Numbered from the stretch's first letter, positions 36,087-46,732 are shown. The stretch: 64,000 bases of DNA from Pseudomonadota bacterium (GCA_963204745.1 CAUJHF010000063.1:49287-113286); one strand, 5' to 3'. The notes: a model not told the origin generated them from the sequence alone. Numbers and translations are program-made.

Positions 36087-36575
36087 TCAAACCACAAAAC
36101 CGAAGTAGTAGAGCGGAGGCGATGTGACGCCGGCCATGATCATGCAGATCATGCCGGCGCGGCCGAAGATACGGTGGGTTCTGCTGAATTTGTTCGGGTG
36201 CGGCGGGTTACCGAACTTGAACAGTGAAATGATGATCAGGAACACCCAGATGATCGAGGTCAGTATCGAGAAGAAGGTGTGGATGTAGATCGTCCAGTTG
36301 AGCAGGGCAGTCCCTTCATAGATGCTGCCCTTGGTGATCTCGAAAATTCCACCGGATACCCTGAGGTCATACTCGAAAATGCTTACCACGATGAACAGGC
36401 TGATGCCGAGGTAGAGCTGGATGCGACGATGGATGACGTAGTCCTTCCGGTTGCGCGCCATGCGCCAGGAAATGATCAGGATCGGGAGAATGACGATGAA
36501 GGACAGCGTCACGATGTCGATCAGGATATCTGCGCGTGAGCCGAGAAAGCCTGGTGGGAACATGACTGTAAGCAC
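36087..36575 (-). CDS. DUF420-like membrane protein
   Basis: Integral membrane protein of 162 residues with four hydrophobic helices. The pattern YVIHRRIQLYLGISLFIV, WTIYIHTFFSILTSIIWV and THRIFGRAGMICMIMAGVTS places conserved histidines at helix ends, as in DUF420 proteins related to cytochrome oxidase assembly (CtaM-like). No oxidase genes are nearby; the role here is open. It starts the minus-strand operon divergent from the TetR gene. Confidence 0.6.
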   Translation of the reverse strand: MLTVMFPPGFLGSRADILIDIVTLSFIVILPILIISWRMARNRKDYVIHRRIQLYLGISLFIVVSIFEYDLRVSGGIFEITKGSIYEGTALLNWTIYIHTFFSILTSIIWVFLIIISLFKFGNPPHPNKFSRTHRIFGRAGMICMIMAGVTSPPLYYFGFVV

Positions 36576-36688
36576 CTCATTAAGCGTATAAATCGAACAA
36601 ACCAGTCCGAAGTAGAACCCGGAATCCGGGGGGTGTCAATCAGGTGAGCTGTTGTGAACGAATTCCATGCCCGGGTGCTTGAAAGAAA

Positions 36689-36706
36689 TAGGACTGATAT
36701 GTCCTA
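36689..36706. promoter_or_regulatory. Inverted repeat, possible TetR operator
   Basis: TAGGAC and GTCCTA arms are separated by six bases, with a further GTCCTT just downstream. It lies 12 bases before the TetR ATG in the divergent gap, the usual place for an autoregulatory operator. The gap from 36576 to 36717 holds nothing else I recognise. Confidence 0.5.
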
Positions 36707-36717
36707 ATAGTCCTTCA

Positions 36718-37314
36718 ATGAAGGAGCAGCAGCGAAAACCCGCAGTGAGTGCGGTCAGTCCCGTCATCCGCCGCCGGGTCGCCAACACCAAGGCACGCGT
36801 CTGTGAGGTTGCGGCGAGGAAGTTCAATGAGGAGAGCTATGCCGCGGTGAGCGTCGATGCGATTGTCGAGGCGGCCGGAATTGCGCGCAGCAGCTTCTAC
36901 CGCTTCTTTCGCGACAAGGACGATCTGCTTCAGCAGATCATCGATCCCGTGTTCAATCTGGCGGTCACGGAGCTGGGCCGGATATCTGCCGATCAGCCCG
37001 AAAGCATCGTCGACGGCATAGCTGAAAGCTATCTGCAGGTATGGGCAAAGCATCGTGACGGACTGGTGCTGTCGATGAAGATCGGTGCGACCCTGTTTCC
37101 GCTGGTTCAGAAATCACACGACAAATATGTCGCCGCCATCCTGGTTTTAATGGAGCGCCTGCACGAAGTGCGGATGCTGCGCCATGATGATCCACGCATG
37201 GCTGCCCGCCTTCTGGCATTGACGACGGTGCCGGTGCTCCAGGTTTGCGAGCGGCATCCGCAGTTCAGGAACGTCTTTCGAAGCACGCTCCGCGGTCTGC
37301 TCTTGAAGTGGTAG
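36718..37314 (+). CDS. TetR-family transcriptional regulator
   Basis: Regulator of 198 residues. The N-terminal helix-turn-helix is ARKFNEESYAAVSVDAIVEAAGIARSSFYRFFRDKDDLLQ; the C-terminal ligand domain is variable. ATG 36718 (MKEQQRKP) is chosen because the ORF-track start would place the dyad inside the gene. It is followed 7 bases later by the Rieske oxygenase gene, so the two are cotranscribed and it probably controls the divergent gene pair as well. Confidence 0.88.
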   Translation: MKEQQRKPAVSAVSPVIRRRVANTKARVCEVAARKFNEESYAAVSVDAIVEAAGIARSSFYRFFRDKDDLLQQIIDPVFNLAVTELGRISADQPESIVDGIAESYLQVWAKHRDGLVLSMKIGATLFPLVQKSHDKYVAAILVLMERLHEVRMLRHDDPRMAARLLALTTVPVLQVCERHPQFRNVFRSTLRGLLLKW

Positions 37315-37321
37315 GTAGCTG

Positions 37322-38437
37322 ATGTTTATCAATTTCTGGTATCCGGCCGAGCAGGCCAGCGCGATCAGTAGCAAGCCGGTCAATGTCCGCATGCTGGGCC
37401 AGAATTTCGTGCTGTTCCGGGATGTGGCAGGCACCGTGCACTGTCTCAGCAATGTCTGTCTGCACCGCTGCGGTTCGCTGAGCGATGGCTGGGTACGCGA
37501 CGACCGGGTGGTCTGTCCTTACCATGGCTGGGAGTTCAGCGGCAGCGGTCAATGTGAGCGCATTCCGTCGCTGGGGCCTGTCCAGCCGCCGATGACTGCG
37601 CGTGCGCGGGTCGATGCCTATCCGGTACAGGAGAAGTACGGCCTGGTGTTCGTGTTTCTCGGTGACCTGCCAGAGGAGCAGCGTCCACCGGTCATGGAGA
37701 TTGCCGAGTGGGAAGATCCTGGCTGGCGCTGTACGACGCTGGGGTTCTCCCTGAAAGCAAACTATGCGCGGGTGGTGGAGAACGCGCTGGACCCGGCTCA
37801 TGCCGAGTTTGTGCATTTTGTGGGGCGCAAGGGGAGGGACCCCGACTATCAGATGCCCGACTACCAGACGCAGGAGAGCCAGTGGGGTGCGGGGATGGAA
37901 GTACGCTTCAAAACCCAGGCCGGCGGCCTGTTCAGGTATTTTCGCCCCGGCGATACGGAAACAGTTGCGGGCACAACCTTTCACGGGCCTGCGCAATTCG
38001 TAACACGTATCCGCATGAATGCACGGATGTCATCGTTTCAGTATGCCTTCGATACGCCGGTGGATGAGTACGAAACACGATCCTTTCTGATCAATGCGCG
38101 TAATTTCTTCAGGAGTCCACTGCTCGACGGTACGGCTGACAAGCGTAACCGGGCAATCATCGAGGAAGATCGGGCCATCATTGAAAAGATTGAACCCGTA
38201 GCACCGCCCCGTAGCACCACTTCTGACCTGTCGGTCAGGTCTGATGCCATTCAGCTGATCTACAGGCGTTATCTGCGCGAATGGGAGTCGCGCGGCTGGC
38301 GTATCGACAGCGAAGCGATATACCGTGAGCATCCGGCATCACGACTGCACATGATTCCGAGTCCCGGGCGGCGCGAGTCACGCAACTGGGTGTTTGATAC
38401 GGTTCCGCTGGTGCCGTCTGCGGATACACGGGACTGA
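37322..38437 (+). CDS. Rieske non-heme iron oxygenase, catalytic subunit
   Basis: Oxygenase alpha subunit of 371 residues. The Rieske [2Fe-2S] site is CLHRCGSLSDGW...VVCPYHGW (C-x-H ... C-x2-H). The mononuclear iron site is NALDPAHAEFVH (D-x2-H-x4-H). The layout matches aromatic-ring and steroid oxygenases of the VanA/KshA type. No ferredoxin or reductase gene is nearby, so the electron donor must be encoded elsewhere. The substrate is unknown. Confidence 0.88.
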   Translation: MFINFWYPAEQASAISSKPVNVRMLGQNFVLFRDVAGTVHCLSNVCLHRCGSLSDGWVRDDRVVCPYHGWEFSGSGQCERIPSLGPVQPPMTARARVDAYPVQEKYGLVFVFLGDLPEEQRPPVMEIAEWEDPGWRCTTLGFSLKANYARVVENALDPAHAEFVHFVGRKGRDPDYQMPDYQTQESQWGAGMEVRFKTQAGGLFRYFRPGDTETVAGTTFHGPAQFVTRIRMNARMSSFQYAFDTPVDEYETRSFLINARNFFRSPLLDGTADKRNRAIIEEDRAIIEKIEPVAPPRSTTSDLSVRSDAIQLIYRRYLREWESRGWRIDSEAIYREHPASRLHMIPSPGRRESRNWVFDTVPLVPSADTRD

Positions 38438-38468
38438 AAGACTCGCAGCGCGCCCCGGGGTGCCGGTC

Positions 38469-38726
38469 TCAGATTCCAAGTTTGCCGAGTGCGTCAGCAA
38501 CCTGCCCGACGGTTGCGGCCAGGCGCGGATGTTCACTTTCGAAGCGCAGTACGACTTCCCGAAGGCGGCCTTCCATGCCGTCGGGCGGCTCAGGATGCTC
38601 CCCGATCCGGTCGACGTCCTGCAGCACTTTTTCGACCAGTGTGCGCGACTGCTGGTCCAGTGCCTGGGTCGCGCCCAGCTCCCGGTGCAGTTCCTTCAGC
38701 AGTTGTTGCAGCTTCTCGTTTGACAT
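38469..38726 (-). CDS. DUF4404 family protein
   Basis: Small cytoplasmic protein of 85 residues from ATG 38726 (MSNEKLQQLLKELHREL); the ORF track adds 15 residues reaching into the ffs promoter. It is mostly helical with TLVEKVLQDVDRI and HPRLAATVGQVADALGKLGI, as in DUF4404. Function unknown. Confidence 0.8.
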   Translation of the reverse strand: MSNEKLQQLLKELHRELGATQALDQQSRTLVEKVLQDVDRIGEHPEPPDGMEGRLREVVLRFESEHPRLAATVGQVADALGKLGI

Positions 38727-38747
38727 GACCGAAGTATAGCCTTCTGC

Positions 38748-38776
38748 TTGCTGAAAAGGAGTCCACCGCATACCCT
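38748..38776 (+). promoter_or_regulatory. Sigma-70-like promoter of ffs
   Basis: TTGCTG and TACCCT are 17 bases apart, and the predicted +1 (about 7 bases later) coincides with the 5' end of the SRP RNA inferred from base pairing. Confidence 0.55.
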
Positions 38777-38782
38777 GTGCCC

Positions 38783-38890
38783 GAGTCCGCGCTGGTCCCC
38801 TCGCGGCGGCTAGTCGTGAATCCCGTCAGGTCCGGAAGGAAGCAGCGGTAGCGGTGATGCCGGGCGCCGGGGTGTGGCTGGCGCGGGCTC
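38783..38890 (+). ncRNA. ffs: Signal recognition particle 4.5S RNA
   Basis: The universal SRP core GTCAGGTCCGGAAGGAAGCA is present, with the GGTGATGCCGGG segment after it. The 5' GAGTCCGCGCTGG pairs with 3' GGCTGGCGCGGGCTC, closing the long hairpin of the short bacterial RNA, about 108 bases. It partners with Ffh. It ends about 47 bases before dnaX. Confidence 0.95.
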
Positions 38891-38936
38891 ACCGAGTTCG
38901 CTTTTCCCTGATCTCCAACCTGGTCCCACAGATTTC

Positions 38937-40553
38937 ATGAGCTATCTCGCGCTGGCCCGCAAGTGGCGTCCCAAGACCTTCGCTGATGTGGCGGGTCAGG
39001 GCCATGTGGTCCGGGCGCTCGAAAATGCCCTCAGCTCCGGCCGGTTGCATCATGCATTCCTGTTTACCGGTACCCGCGGCATTGGCAAGACCACGATAGC
39101 GCGTATCTTCGTAAAAGCCCTGAATTGCGAGCAGGGTGTCAGTGCGACACCCTGTGGCCAGTGTGGCAGTTGCATTGCGATCGATGCCGGGCGCTTTGTC
39201 GATTTCCTGGAAGTGGATGCCGCTTCGACGACCGGTATCGAAAATATGCGCGAGATACTGGAAAACGCGCAATACACGCCGGCCAGCGGTCGCTTCAAGG
39301 TGTATCTGATCGACGAGGTACACATGCTCTCGAAGAGTGCCTTTAATGGCCTGCTGAAGACGCTCGAAGAGCCGCCACCTCATATGAAGTTTTTGCTTGC
39401 GACGACCGATCCGCAGAAGATTCCGGCCACGGTTCTGTCCCGTTGCCTGCAATTCAATCTGAAACGTCTCCCGCAGGCCGGAATCGTCGAGCGCCTGACC
39501 AGTATCTGTGAGAGTGAAGGCGTGAGTGCCGAGGCTGGTGCACTTCAGCGCCTGGCACGGGCAGCTGCCGGCAGCGTGCGCGATGCCTTGAGTCTGCTCG
39601 ACCAGGCGCTGGCTTTCGGCAATGGCGCTGTCAGGGACAGGGAGGTGGCTGAGATGCTCGGCAGTCTGGATCGCCAGCGGCTCACCAGTCTGCTGGAAGC
39701 ACTGGTGCAAGGTGATGCCCCCGGGCTGATGAACCAGGTTCGCCAGCTCGACGAACTGGTTCCCGACTACGAAGATGTGCTGGCTGGTCTGGCAAGCTTG
39801 CTGCAGCAGATTGCCGTGATCCAGCTGGCCGGGGCAGATGCGGTAGAGGGGGATGAGGACAAGGAACTGCTGATGCGCCTGTCCGCACAGATGCCGGCCG
39901 AAACAGTACAGCTGATGTACCAGATCGCCGTATTGGGTCGCCGCGATCTCTATCTGGCGCCTGATCCGCGTACCGGATTTGAAATGACGCTGCTGCGCGT
40001 GCTGGCCTTCGACCAGCTGGAAAGCCCCGCCGCTGCAGTGACGGTATCGACCGCAGCAGTCAGGCCGCCTGGTGCAAAAGCACCCGCACCGCTTCAGAAG
40101 TCGCCACAGGTGCGAGCTTCGGGCGGCGTTAATGGTGGCGAGATCAGCGACTGGCCCGCCTTTGTCGCCACGCTGGAACTCGATGCTGCTGCACGCCAGC
40201 TGGCGGCCAACTGTGCATTGGCGGCACAGTCACCGACCGAACTGCGGCTCAGTATTGAAAGTCGCAATGCCCACCTGCTGACCGAGAGCCTGAAAGTACG
40301 CGTGACCGCTGCCGTCCAATCTGCTCTCGGTGACGGCCGCAAGCTGGATTTCTCGCTCGACAAGGCCGTGAGTGATACGGCAGCGGCACGACAGGCCCGC
40401 AGCGAAGACGAGCAGCAGCGCAAGGCCCGGGAGGCTATCGCTGCAGACAGCAATGTTCAGGCCATGGGCGAACTGTTCGGGGCAGAAGTTGTCGCCGGGT
40501 CTGTCCGTCCCTCGCCGGCAGCCAGTTCCGGAAAACCAGGCAACAAAAAGTGA
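38937..40553 (+). CDS. dnaX: DNA polymerase III subunit tau, DnaX
   Basis: Clamp-loader ATPase that also links polymerase cores to the helicase. The 538-residue protein from ATG 38937 ([15 protein letters not shown]) has Walker [10 protein letters not shown], the zinc cysteines CGQCGSC, DEVHMLS and the SRC sensor ([12 protein letters not shown]). The C-terminal part is the tau region. I found no A-AAA-AAG slippery site as used in E. coli to make gamma, so a separate gamma form is not predicted from that signal. It is followed by ybaB and recR. Confidence 0.95.
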   Translation: MSYLALARKWRPKTFADVAGQGHVVRALENALSSGRLHHAFLFTGTRGIGKTTIARIFVKALNCEQGVSATPCGQCGSCIAIDAGRFVDFLEVDAASTTGIENMREILENAQYTPASGRFKVYLIDEVHMLSKSAFNGLLKTLEEPPPHMKFLLATTDPQKIPATVLSRCLQFNLKRLPQAGIVERLTSICESEGVSAEAGALQRLARAAAGSVRDALSLLDQALAFGNGAVRDREVAEMLGSLDRQRLTSLLEALVQGDAPGLMNQVRQLDELVPDYEDVLAGLASLLQQIAVIQLAGADAVEGDEDKELLMRLSAQMPAETVQLMYQIAVLGRRDLYLAPDPRTGFEMTLLRVLAFDQLESPAAAVTVSTAAVRPPGAKAPAPLQKSPQVRASGGVNGGEISDWPAFVATLELDAAARQLAANCALAAQSPTELRLSIESRNAHLLTESLKVRVTAAVQSALGDGRKLDFSLDKAVSDTAAARQARSEDEQQRKAREAIAADSNVQAMGELFGAEVVAGSVRPSPAASSGKPGNKK

Positions 40554-40560
40554 GTGCGAT

Positions 40561-40884
40561 ATGAAAGCCGATCTCGGTCAGTTGATGAAGCAGGCCCAGC
40601 GGATGCAGGAGCAGATGCAGAAGGCCCAGGAAGAGCTTGCCGGCATTGAAGTCAGCGGTGAGGCTGGTGGCGGTCTGGTGAAGATCCGCATGAGCTGCAA
40701 ACATGAAGTACGCGGCATCACGCTCGATCCGGCACTCCTGGGAGAGGATCGAGAAATGCTGGAGGATGTGCTGGTCGCTGCCTTTAATGACGCCTTGCGC
40801 AAGGTCGAGCGTACGAGTCAGGAAAAGCTCGGCGGCATGACTTCGGGGCTCGGCCTGCCGTCGGGTTTCAAGCTGCCGTTCTGA
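40561..40884 (+). CDS. ybaB: Nucleoid-associated protein YbaB/EbfC
   Basis: Small DNA-binding dimer of 107 residues. [26 protein letters not shown] is the family's N-terminal helix, and the ending PSGFKLPF is typical. It lies 7 bases after dnaX and 16 before recR, the standard order. The ORF track extends into dnaX. Confidence 0.95.
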   Translation: MKADLGQLMKQAQRMQEQMQKAQEELAGIEVSGEAGGGLVKIRMSCKHEVRGITLDPALLGEDREMLEDVLVAAFNDALRKVERTSQEKLGGMTSGLGLPSGFKLPF

Positions 40885-40900
40885 GCGGGTTGCAGTTCGC

Positions 40901-41509
40901 ATGGCATTTACGCCGCTCCTCCAGGACCTGTTGACCGCGCTGCGCTGTCTGCCCGGCGTAGGGCCGAAGTCGTCACAGCGCATTGCTTTTCATCTGCTCG
41001 ACCGCGACCGCGATGGCGCAGGGCGAATCGTTTCGGCCCTGCAGGCAGCCCTGGACAAGGTAGGGCTCTGCGTACGCTGCCGCATGTTTGCCGAGGCCGA
41101 GCTGTGCATGATCTGTGGCGATCTGCGTCGCGACCATGGCCTCGTCTGCGTCGTCGAGACACCGGCTGACGTCGTGGCTGTCGAGGAGTCAGGCAGCTAT
41201 CGCGGCCGGTATTTTGTGCTGATGGGCAGGCTCTCGCCGCTGGATGGCATCGGTCCAGCAGAACTCGGCATCCCGCTGCTTGAGCAACAGCTTGCTGATG
41301 GCGCGACGCGCGAGCTGATTCTGGCCACCAGTGCCACGGTAGAGGGTGAGGCGACCGCCGGTTATCTGGCAGGCATCGCGCAGGAACGCCGGATTCGCGC
41401 CACGCGTATCGCCCACGGTGTGCCCATGGGCGGTGAACTCGAGTATGTGGATGCCGGCACCCTGTCCCACGCCATAGCGGCGCGCACGCGGATCGGCGCT
41501 GATCAGTAG
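40901..41509 (+). CDS. recR: Recombination protein RecR
   Basis: Works with RecF/RecO to load RecA at gaps. The 202 residues show the helix-hairpin-helix LRCLPGVGPKSSQRIAFHLL, the zinc finger CVRCRMFAEAELCMIC and the Toprim region VVETPADVVAVEESGSYRGRYFVL. It overlaps the convergent rsgA 3' end by seven bases. Confidence 0.96.
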   Translation: MAFTPLLQDLLTALRCLPGVGPKSSQRIAFHLLDRDRDGAGRIVSALQAALDKVGLCVRCRMFAEAELCMICGDLRRDHGLVCVVETPADVVAVEESGSYRGRYFVLMGRLSPLDGIGPAELGIPLLEQQLADGATRELILATSATVEGEATAGYLAGIAQERRIRATRIAHGVPMGGELEYVDAGTLSHAIAARTRIGADQ

Positions 41510-42420
41510 GTCTGGCCAGCCGCCTGGTTGGCGAGGTTCATCAGCCGTCGATAGCTCTCGTAGCGTCGGCTGTCTATGAGGCCTTTCAGGGCTGCTTCGC
41601 TCACCGCACAGTCCGGCTCCCGCAGGTGACTGCAGTCCGCAAAGCGACAGTCGCGGCCGGTTGCGCCGATCTCGACGAAACCATGTGCGATGTCGCGCGG
41701 ATCGGGTATGGCTGGAACGAAGTCCCGTACGCCGGGCGTGTCGATTAGGCGACCACCGTTTTCCAGCCGGTACATGATCGAGGCAGTTGTCGTGTGGCGA
41801 CCTTCGTCGCTGGCGGCTGACAGTTGGCCGGTAGCGGTATCGGAACCGGGAACCAGGCGGTTCAGGAGCGAGGACTTGCCGACGCCGGACTGGCCGACGA
41901 GCAGGCCGACGCACTGACCAGACCAGCTCAGCAGCGCGTCAAGGCCTGAGCCTGTAACTGCTGATACCGGAAACAGCCGATAGCCGAGCCTGGAATAGAC
42001 GGCCAGTTCAGCCTCCGGCAGCGCGGCAAGATCGGCCTTGTTCCAGACGATGGCGGCCTGGACACCCATCAGATGTGCGGCGCACAGGTACCGGTCGGTG
42101 ATGAACAGGTCGGGAAGCGGGAGCGCGGCCATGACCACAATCAGATGACTGATATTGGCGGCGATCGTCTCCGGCTTGCTGCCCCTGGGGGGCTGCCGGC
42201 TGAGCTGATTCCTGCGCGGGGCAATGCCACTGATAACCACGGGATCACCGTCAGCAAACGCCTGCCAGTGCACATGGTCCCCGCAGCAGACCTGCAGATG
42301 GCGGCCGCGGACGATATAAGGCAGAGCACTGCCCCCAGCCGTTTCGAGCATGCCGCGCCGGCCATGTGCCGCGATCACGAGGCCGGTTTTGCTAGAATCC
42401 CGCGCGGCGTCAGTTGCCAT
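41503..42420 (-). CDS. rsgA: Ribosome small-subunit GTPase RsgA
   Basis: Circularly permuted GTPase that checks late 30S assembly. Order: OB-fold ([13 protein letters not shown]...VCCGDHV), G4 NKAD, G1 [10 protein letters not shown]3 DTPG, then the zinc knuckle [19 protein letters not shown] 42420 gives 305 residues; the ORF-track extension would run into the orn gene on the other strand. It is divergent from orn, as in many gammaproteobacteria. Confidence 0.95.
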   Translation of the reverse strand: MATDAARDSSKTGLVIAAHGRRGMLETAGGSALPYIVRGRHLQVCCGDHVHWQAFADGDPVVISGIAPRRNQLSRQPPRGSKPETIAANISHLIVVMAALPLPDLFITDRYLCAAHLMGVQAAIVWNKADLAALPEAELAVYSRLGYRLFPVSAVTGSGLDALLSWSGQCVGLLVGQSGVGKSSLLNRLVPGSDTATGQLSAASDEGRHTTTASIMYRLENGGRLIDTPGVRDFVPAIPDPRDIAHGFVEIGATGRDCRFADCSHLREPDCAVSEAALKGLIDSRRYESYRRLMNLANQAAGQTY

Positions 42421-42445
42421 AGTTGTGTTGGGAGAATCCGGGCTG

Positions 42446-43006
42446 ATGAGTGCACCGATGCACAGACTGATCTGGATCGATCTGGAGATGACCGGTCTCG
42501 ATTGCCAGAATGATTCTATCATCGAGATCGCGACGGTCGTCACTGATGCAGATCTGTGCGTCATCGCCGAGGGACCAGTGCTGGCTATTCATCAGAGCGA
42601 CGCGGCGCTCGCGCGGATGGATGAGTGGAATACCCGGCAGCATGGCAGGTCCGGTCTGACCGACCGGGTGCGGTTGAGCGCGGTTACGGCTGCGCAGGCC
42701 GAGCAGCAGACACTGGCTTTTCTGGCTGAGCACCTGGCGCCGAAAACCTCGCCAATGTGTGGCAACAGCATCTGTCAGGATCGCCGCTTCATGGCGCGTG
42801 AGATGCCGACGCTGGAGGCCTTCTTTCATTACCGCAACCTGGATGTGTCCACGCTCAAGATCCTTGCCGGGTTGTGGGCGCCGGCGGCGCTGGAGGGTGT
42901 TGTCAAGAACACCGAGCATCTGGCGCTCGCCGACATTCACGAATCGATAGCGGAACTTCGACACTACCGGGCGCAGTTGCTGAAGCTGCCGATCGCAGCC
43001 AGCTGA
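42446..43006 (+). CDS. orn: Oligoribonuclease Orn
   Basis: DEDDh exonuclease that finishes RNA breakdown and degrades pGpG. The 186-residue protein has [11 protein letters not shown] at the start, [14 protein letters not shown] in the middle and [15 protein letters not shown] at the end. ATG 42446 follows GGAGA. Confidence 0.96.
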   Translation: MSAPMHRLIWIDLEMTGLDCQNDSIIEIATVVTDADLCVIAEGPVLAIHQSDAALARMDEWNTRQHGRSGLTDRVRLSAVTAAQAEQQTLAFLAEHLAPKTSPMCGNSICQDRRFMAREMPTLEAFFHYRNLDVSTLKILAGLWAPAALEGVVKNTEHLALADIHESIAELRHYRAQLLKLPIAAS

Positions 43007-43032
43007 AGGCAGGGTTGGTTGCCGGAGCTGTT

Positions 43033-43407
43033 TCAGGCTGCTGCGACGAACAGGCCGATGATGCAAACCAGACTTGCGACCCAGGCCAGCGAGCGCAGGG
43101 TAGCGCGGTCGGCGATATAGAAGATGCCATAGGGGATGCGCGCGGCAACGTAGCCGAGCGCCAGCATGTCGATGGTGGGCTGAGCTGCGCCAGCCAGATG
43201 CGCGATGATCACGCCGGCAGCAAAGGGTGGGAAGCTTTCGTAAGAGTTGGCTTGCGCCCAGTTGGCACGCTGCCGCCAGCCCTGCAGGCTGGCCAGATAA
43301 TCGCGCGGCCGGGCATTGTCGAAGTTCCTGGCCCCGCCTTTCGCAATACCGGCCCAGACGATCGGCATGAGTATTGACACGAGTACGCACCAGTATGCTG
43401 TGGTCAT
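43033..43407 (-). CDS. MAPEG family membrane protein
   Basis: Integral membrane protein of 124 residues with four hydrophobic segments. RDYLASLQGWRQRANWAQANSYESFPPFAAGVIIA is the family signature (E/N-x-F-P). MAPEG proteins include glutathione transferases, but most bacterial members have no known substrate. ATG 43407 follows GGAG. It lies after ppsA on the same strand. Confidence 0.82.
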   Translation of the reverse strand: MTTAYWCVLVSILMPIVWAGIAKGGARNFDNARPRDYLASLQGWRQRANWAQANSYESFPPFAAGVIIAHLAGAAQPTIDMLALGYVAARIPYGIFYIADRATLRSLAWVASLVCIIGLFVAAA

Positions 43408-43447
43408 CTCCGGTCTCCCCATAGTCTCTGCAGCAGTGGACGAGACG

Positions 43448-45817
43448 CTATACGGTTTTCCCTGCCAGAAAAAGCCACGTCTCAATAACGGTATCCGGGT
43501 TCAGGGAAATGCTGCTGATGCCTTCCGTGATCAACCAGCGGGCGAAGTCCGGGTGATCGGATGGACCCTGTCCACAGATACCGATGTACTTGCCTTCCTG
43601 TTTGCAGGCATCGATGGCCATCTTGATCAGAATCCGGACCGATTCATCGCGTTCATCGAACAGGTCGGCGATCAGGCCTGAGTCGCGGTCCAATCCCAGC
43701 GTGAGCTGCGTGAGGTCGTTTGAGCCGATCGACATGCCGTCGAAGTACTGCAGATACTGGTGCGCCAGCAGCGCATTGGTCGGAAGCTCGCACATCATGA
43801 TCAGGCGCAGGCCGTTCTCACCGCGTCGCAACCCGTTCTCGGCCAGCAGCTCGGTGACGCGTCTGGCTTCGCTGACGCTGCGTACGAAGGGCACCATGAC
43901 TTCGACATTGGTCAGTCCCATGTCATTGCGTACACGGCGCAAGGCGCGGCATTCGAGTTCAAAGCAGGGCTTGAAGCTGTCGGATACATAACGTGAAGCG
44001 CCGCGAAAACCGAGCATCGGATTTTCTTCGTGGGGTTCGTACTGCTTGCCGCCGATCAGATTCGCGTACTCGTTCGACTTGAAGTCGGACAGGCGGACGA
44101 TCACCGGGTTGGGAGCGAAAGCGGCGGCGATGGTGCTGATGCCTTCCGTCAGGCGGGCGACGAAATACTCGACCGGATCGGCATAACCTGCCGAATGCTC
44201 CCGCACGATCTCCTTGAGGTCAGGCGGCAGGTGGGCATAGTCGAGAATGGCCTTAGGGTGTACGCCGATCATGCGGTTGACAATGAACTCAAGCCGCGCA
44301 AGACCGATGCCCTGGTTCGGGAGGCTGGAAAAATCGAAGGCGCAATCCGGATTGCCGACGTTCATCATGATCTTGACCGGCAGCTGTGGCAGGCTGGCAA
44401 GTTCGATCTTCTGCTGCTCGTAGTCGAGGATGCCATCGTAAACCAGGCCCTCGTCGCCTTCTGCGCAGGACACTGTCACCAGCGTGCCGTCCTTGATCAG
44501 GCTCGTGGCGTCGCCGCAGCCGACCACGGCGGGAATGCCGAGTTCGCGCGCAATGATCGCCGCATGACAGGTGCGTCCACCGCGGTTGGTGACGATGGCC
44601 GAGGCGCGCTTCATGACCGGTTCCCAGTCCGGATCCGTCATGTCGGCGACCAGCACGTCGCCATCCCGCACCAGGCCCATCTTTGCCGTACTCGAAATAA
44701 TGCGAGCCGGCCCGGCACCGATGCGCTGTCCGATGCTTCGTCCGCGGACGAGCACTTTTGAGTGGCCTTTCAGCCGGTAGCGCAGCAGCGTATTGCCGGA
44801 GCGACTCTGTACGGTTTCCGGGCGCGCCTGCAGCAGGTAGATCTGTCCGTCGCGTCCATCCTTGCCCCATTCGATATCCATCGGGCAGTTGTAGTGCGAT
44901 TCGATCACGAGCGCATAGCGGGCCAGCGTCTCGACGTCCTGGTCCGTGAGTGAGAAGCGGGCAGAGTCGGCCGGTGCCACGTCTTCCGTACGGACCGTTC
45001 GTCCCGGTTCCGGCTGGTCATTGAAGACCATGCGGACTTTCTTGGTACCGAGCTTGCGGCGCAGGATGGCCTGGTGGCCGCTTTTCAGCGCTGGTTTGTA
45101 GACATAGAACTCGTCGGGGTTTACCGCCCCCTGGACAACGGTCTCTCCGAGCCCCCACGCCGAGGTAATGAATACGACATCGCGGAAACCGGACTCGGTA
45201 TCAAGCGTGAACATGACGCCGCTGGAGCCAAGATCAGAGCGCACCATATGCTGTACACCGACCGAAAGCGCCACCAGCTTGTGGTCGAAGTTCTGGTGTA
45301 CGCGGTAGGCGATGGCGCGGTCGTTGTACAGCGACGCAAATACATGATGTACGGCTTCAATCAGCCTGGGCAGGCCACGGATGTTGAGAAACGTTTCTTG
45401 CTGGCCGGCAAAGGATGCCTCGGGCAGGTCTTCGGCCGTTGCCGACGAACGTACAGCAACGGCCATATCCGCCGCTTGCCCGCTGCTCATCGTCATCCAT
45501 GCGGATTCGATGGCGGTCAGCAGCGTCGGCGGCAGTGGTGTACCGAGTATCCAGTCACGAATGGTTTTCCCGCAGCGGGTCAGTTGTTCGATGTTGTCTA
45601 CATCGAGATCACTGAGCAGTTTGTCGATGCGCACATCAAGGCCGTCCTGGGCCAGGAATTCACGGTAGGCGTGTGCAGTCGTGGCAAACCCGCCAGGTAC
45701 ACGAACGTCCAGCGCCGATAGTTGGCCGATCATTTCGCCGAGCGAGGCGTTCTTGCCGCCGACACGATGGATGTCGGTGAGCCGCAGCGATTGCATGGGG
45801 ATTACGTACGGTTCCAT
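43448..45817 (-). CDS. ppsA: Phosphoenolpyruvate synthase PpsA
   Basis: Makes PEP from pyruvate and ATP for gluconeogenesis. The 789-residue protein has the N-terminal ATP-binding domain ([36 protein letters not shown]), the swivelling phosphohistidine domain ([21 protein letters not shown]) and the C-terminal PEP domain ending [29 protein letters not shown]. The conserved threonine beside the active histidine (RTCH), target of PpsR, is present. It is divergent from ppsR. Confidence 0.97.
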   Translation of the reverse strand: MEPYVIPMQSLRLTDIHRVGGKNASLGEMIGQLSALDVRVPGGFATTAHAYREFLAQDGLDVRIDKLLSDLDVDNIEQLTRCGKTIRDWILGTPLPPTLLTAIESAWMTMSSGQAADMAVAVRSSATAEDLPEASFAGQQETFLNIRGLPRLIEAVHHVFASLYNDRAIAYRVHQNFDHKLVALSVGVQHMVRSDLGSSGVMFTLDTESGFRDVVFITSAWGLGETVVQGAVNPDEFYVYKPALKSGHQAILRRKLGTKKVRMVFNDQPEPGRTVRTEDVAPADSARFSLTDQDVETLARYALVIESHYNCPMDIEWGKDGRDGQIYLLQARPETVQSRSGNTLLRYRLKGHSKVLVRGRSIGQRIGAGPARIISSTAKMGLVRDGDVLVADMTDPDWEPVMKRASAIVTNRGGRTCHAAIIARELGIPAVVGCGDATSLIKDGTLVTVSCAEGDEGLVYDGILDYEQQKIELASLPQLPVKIMMNVGNPDCAFDFSSLPNQGIGLARLEFIVNRMIGVHPKAILDYAHLPPDLKEIVREHSAGYADPVEYFVARLTEGISTIAAAFAPNPVIVRLSDFKSNEYANLIGGKQYEPHEENPMLGFRGASRYVSDSFKPCFELECRALRRVRNDMGLTNVEVMVPFVRSVSEARRVTELLAENGLRRGENGLRLIMMCELPTNALLAHQYLQYFDGMSIGSNDLTQLTLGLDRDSGLIADLFDERDESVRILIKMAIDACKQEGKYIGICGQGPSDHPDFARWLITEGISSISLNPDTVIETWLFLAGKTV

Positions 45818-45878
45818 TTGCCTCCAATGTCCGGACCGTCCATGATCGGCCCACTACAGCCAACGATGTCAGTCCGTC

Positions 45879-46718
45879 ATGAACCAGAAAAGCATCAATC
45901 GACGCGTCGTATTTTTTCTGTCGGACCAGACCGGAGTGACCGCAGAAACCCTCGGCCGCAGCCTGTTGACGCAGTTCGAAGAATACGAATTCGACCAAGT
46001 GACTGTGCCATTTATCGATACTGTTGACAAGGCGGATGAAACGCTGCGGCGTATCAGCGCCGCAGTTAGCGAAACAGGCAACAGGCCTATCATTTTCAGC
46101 ACGCTGGTGCATGACCATGTCCGCGAGCGCTTCGCCGGAGTCAACGGATTGTTCCTCGATTTCTTTGCCACCTATTTGGGACCCATGGAGCGCGAGTTGC
46201 TGGTTCGTTCCTCGCATACTTCGGGTCGCGCCCATGGCATGAAAGATACCGGGAGTTACGACCGGCGCATGGAGGCCACCAACTTTGCGCTCAACAACGA
46301 TGACGGTGCGCGCACGAATGACTATGCGCGTGCAGATGTGGTCCTGCTGGGCGTCTCCCGCTCCGGCAAGACGCCGACCTGCCTGTATCTGGCGCTGACT
46401 TACGGTGTTTTTGCGGCCAACTATCCCCTGTCTGAAGACGAGTTTGAAACGGGGCGTCTGCCCAAGGTGCTCGAGCCATATCGTCACAAGCTGTTCGGGC
46501 TGAGCATCTCGCCGGAACGTCTGCAACAGATCCGTCGTGAGCGGCGTCCGGAGGGCCGTTATGCCTCATCCGAACAGGTGCGCTACGAACTTCGGGGTGC
46601 GGAGGCGTTGTACAGCCGTTATCAGATCGCCTGGGTAGATACCACCCAGTTTTCCATTGAGGAAATCGCCAGCCGGATTCTCAGCACGACGGGTATCGAG
46701 AGGCGGGCTGGTCGATAG
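45879..46718 (+). CDS. ppsR: PEP synthase regulatory kinase/phosphorylase PpsR
   Basis: ADP-dependent kinase and Pi-dependent phosphorylase that switches PpsA off and on. The 279 residues start with RRVVFFLSDQTGVTAETLGRSLL and carry the P-loop GVSRSGKTPTCLYLA. The divergent ppsA is its obvious substrate. Confidence 0.95.
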   Translation: MNQKSINRRVVFFLSDQTGVTAETLGRSLLTQFEEYEFDQVTVPFIDTVDKADETLRRISAAVSETGNRPIIFSTLVHDHVRERFAGVNGLFLDFFATYLGPMERELLVRSSHTSGRAHGMKDTGSYDRRMEATNFALNNDDGARTNDYARADVVLLGVSRSGKTPTCLYLALTYGVFAANYPLSEDEFETGRLPKVLEPYRHKLFGLSISPERLQQIRRERRPEGRYASSEQVRYELRGAEALYSRYQIAWVDTTQFSIEEIASRILSTTGIERRAGR

Positions 46719-46732
46719 TCGGCCGCACGGCT

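Noticed and set aside
36630-36666. Second operator or promoter elements between the DUF420 and TetR genes
   Set aside because: AT content and symmetry are too weak to call anything beyond the TAGGAC dyad.
38937-40553. Programmed frameshift site in dnaX
   Set aside because: I looked for an A-AAA-AAG type slippery heptamer and found none in the coding region.
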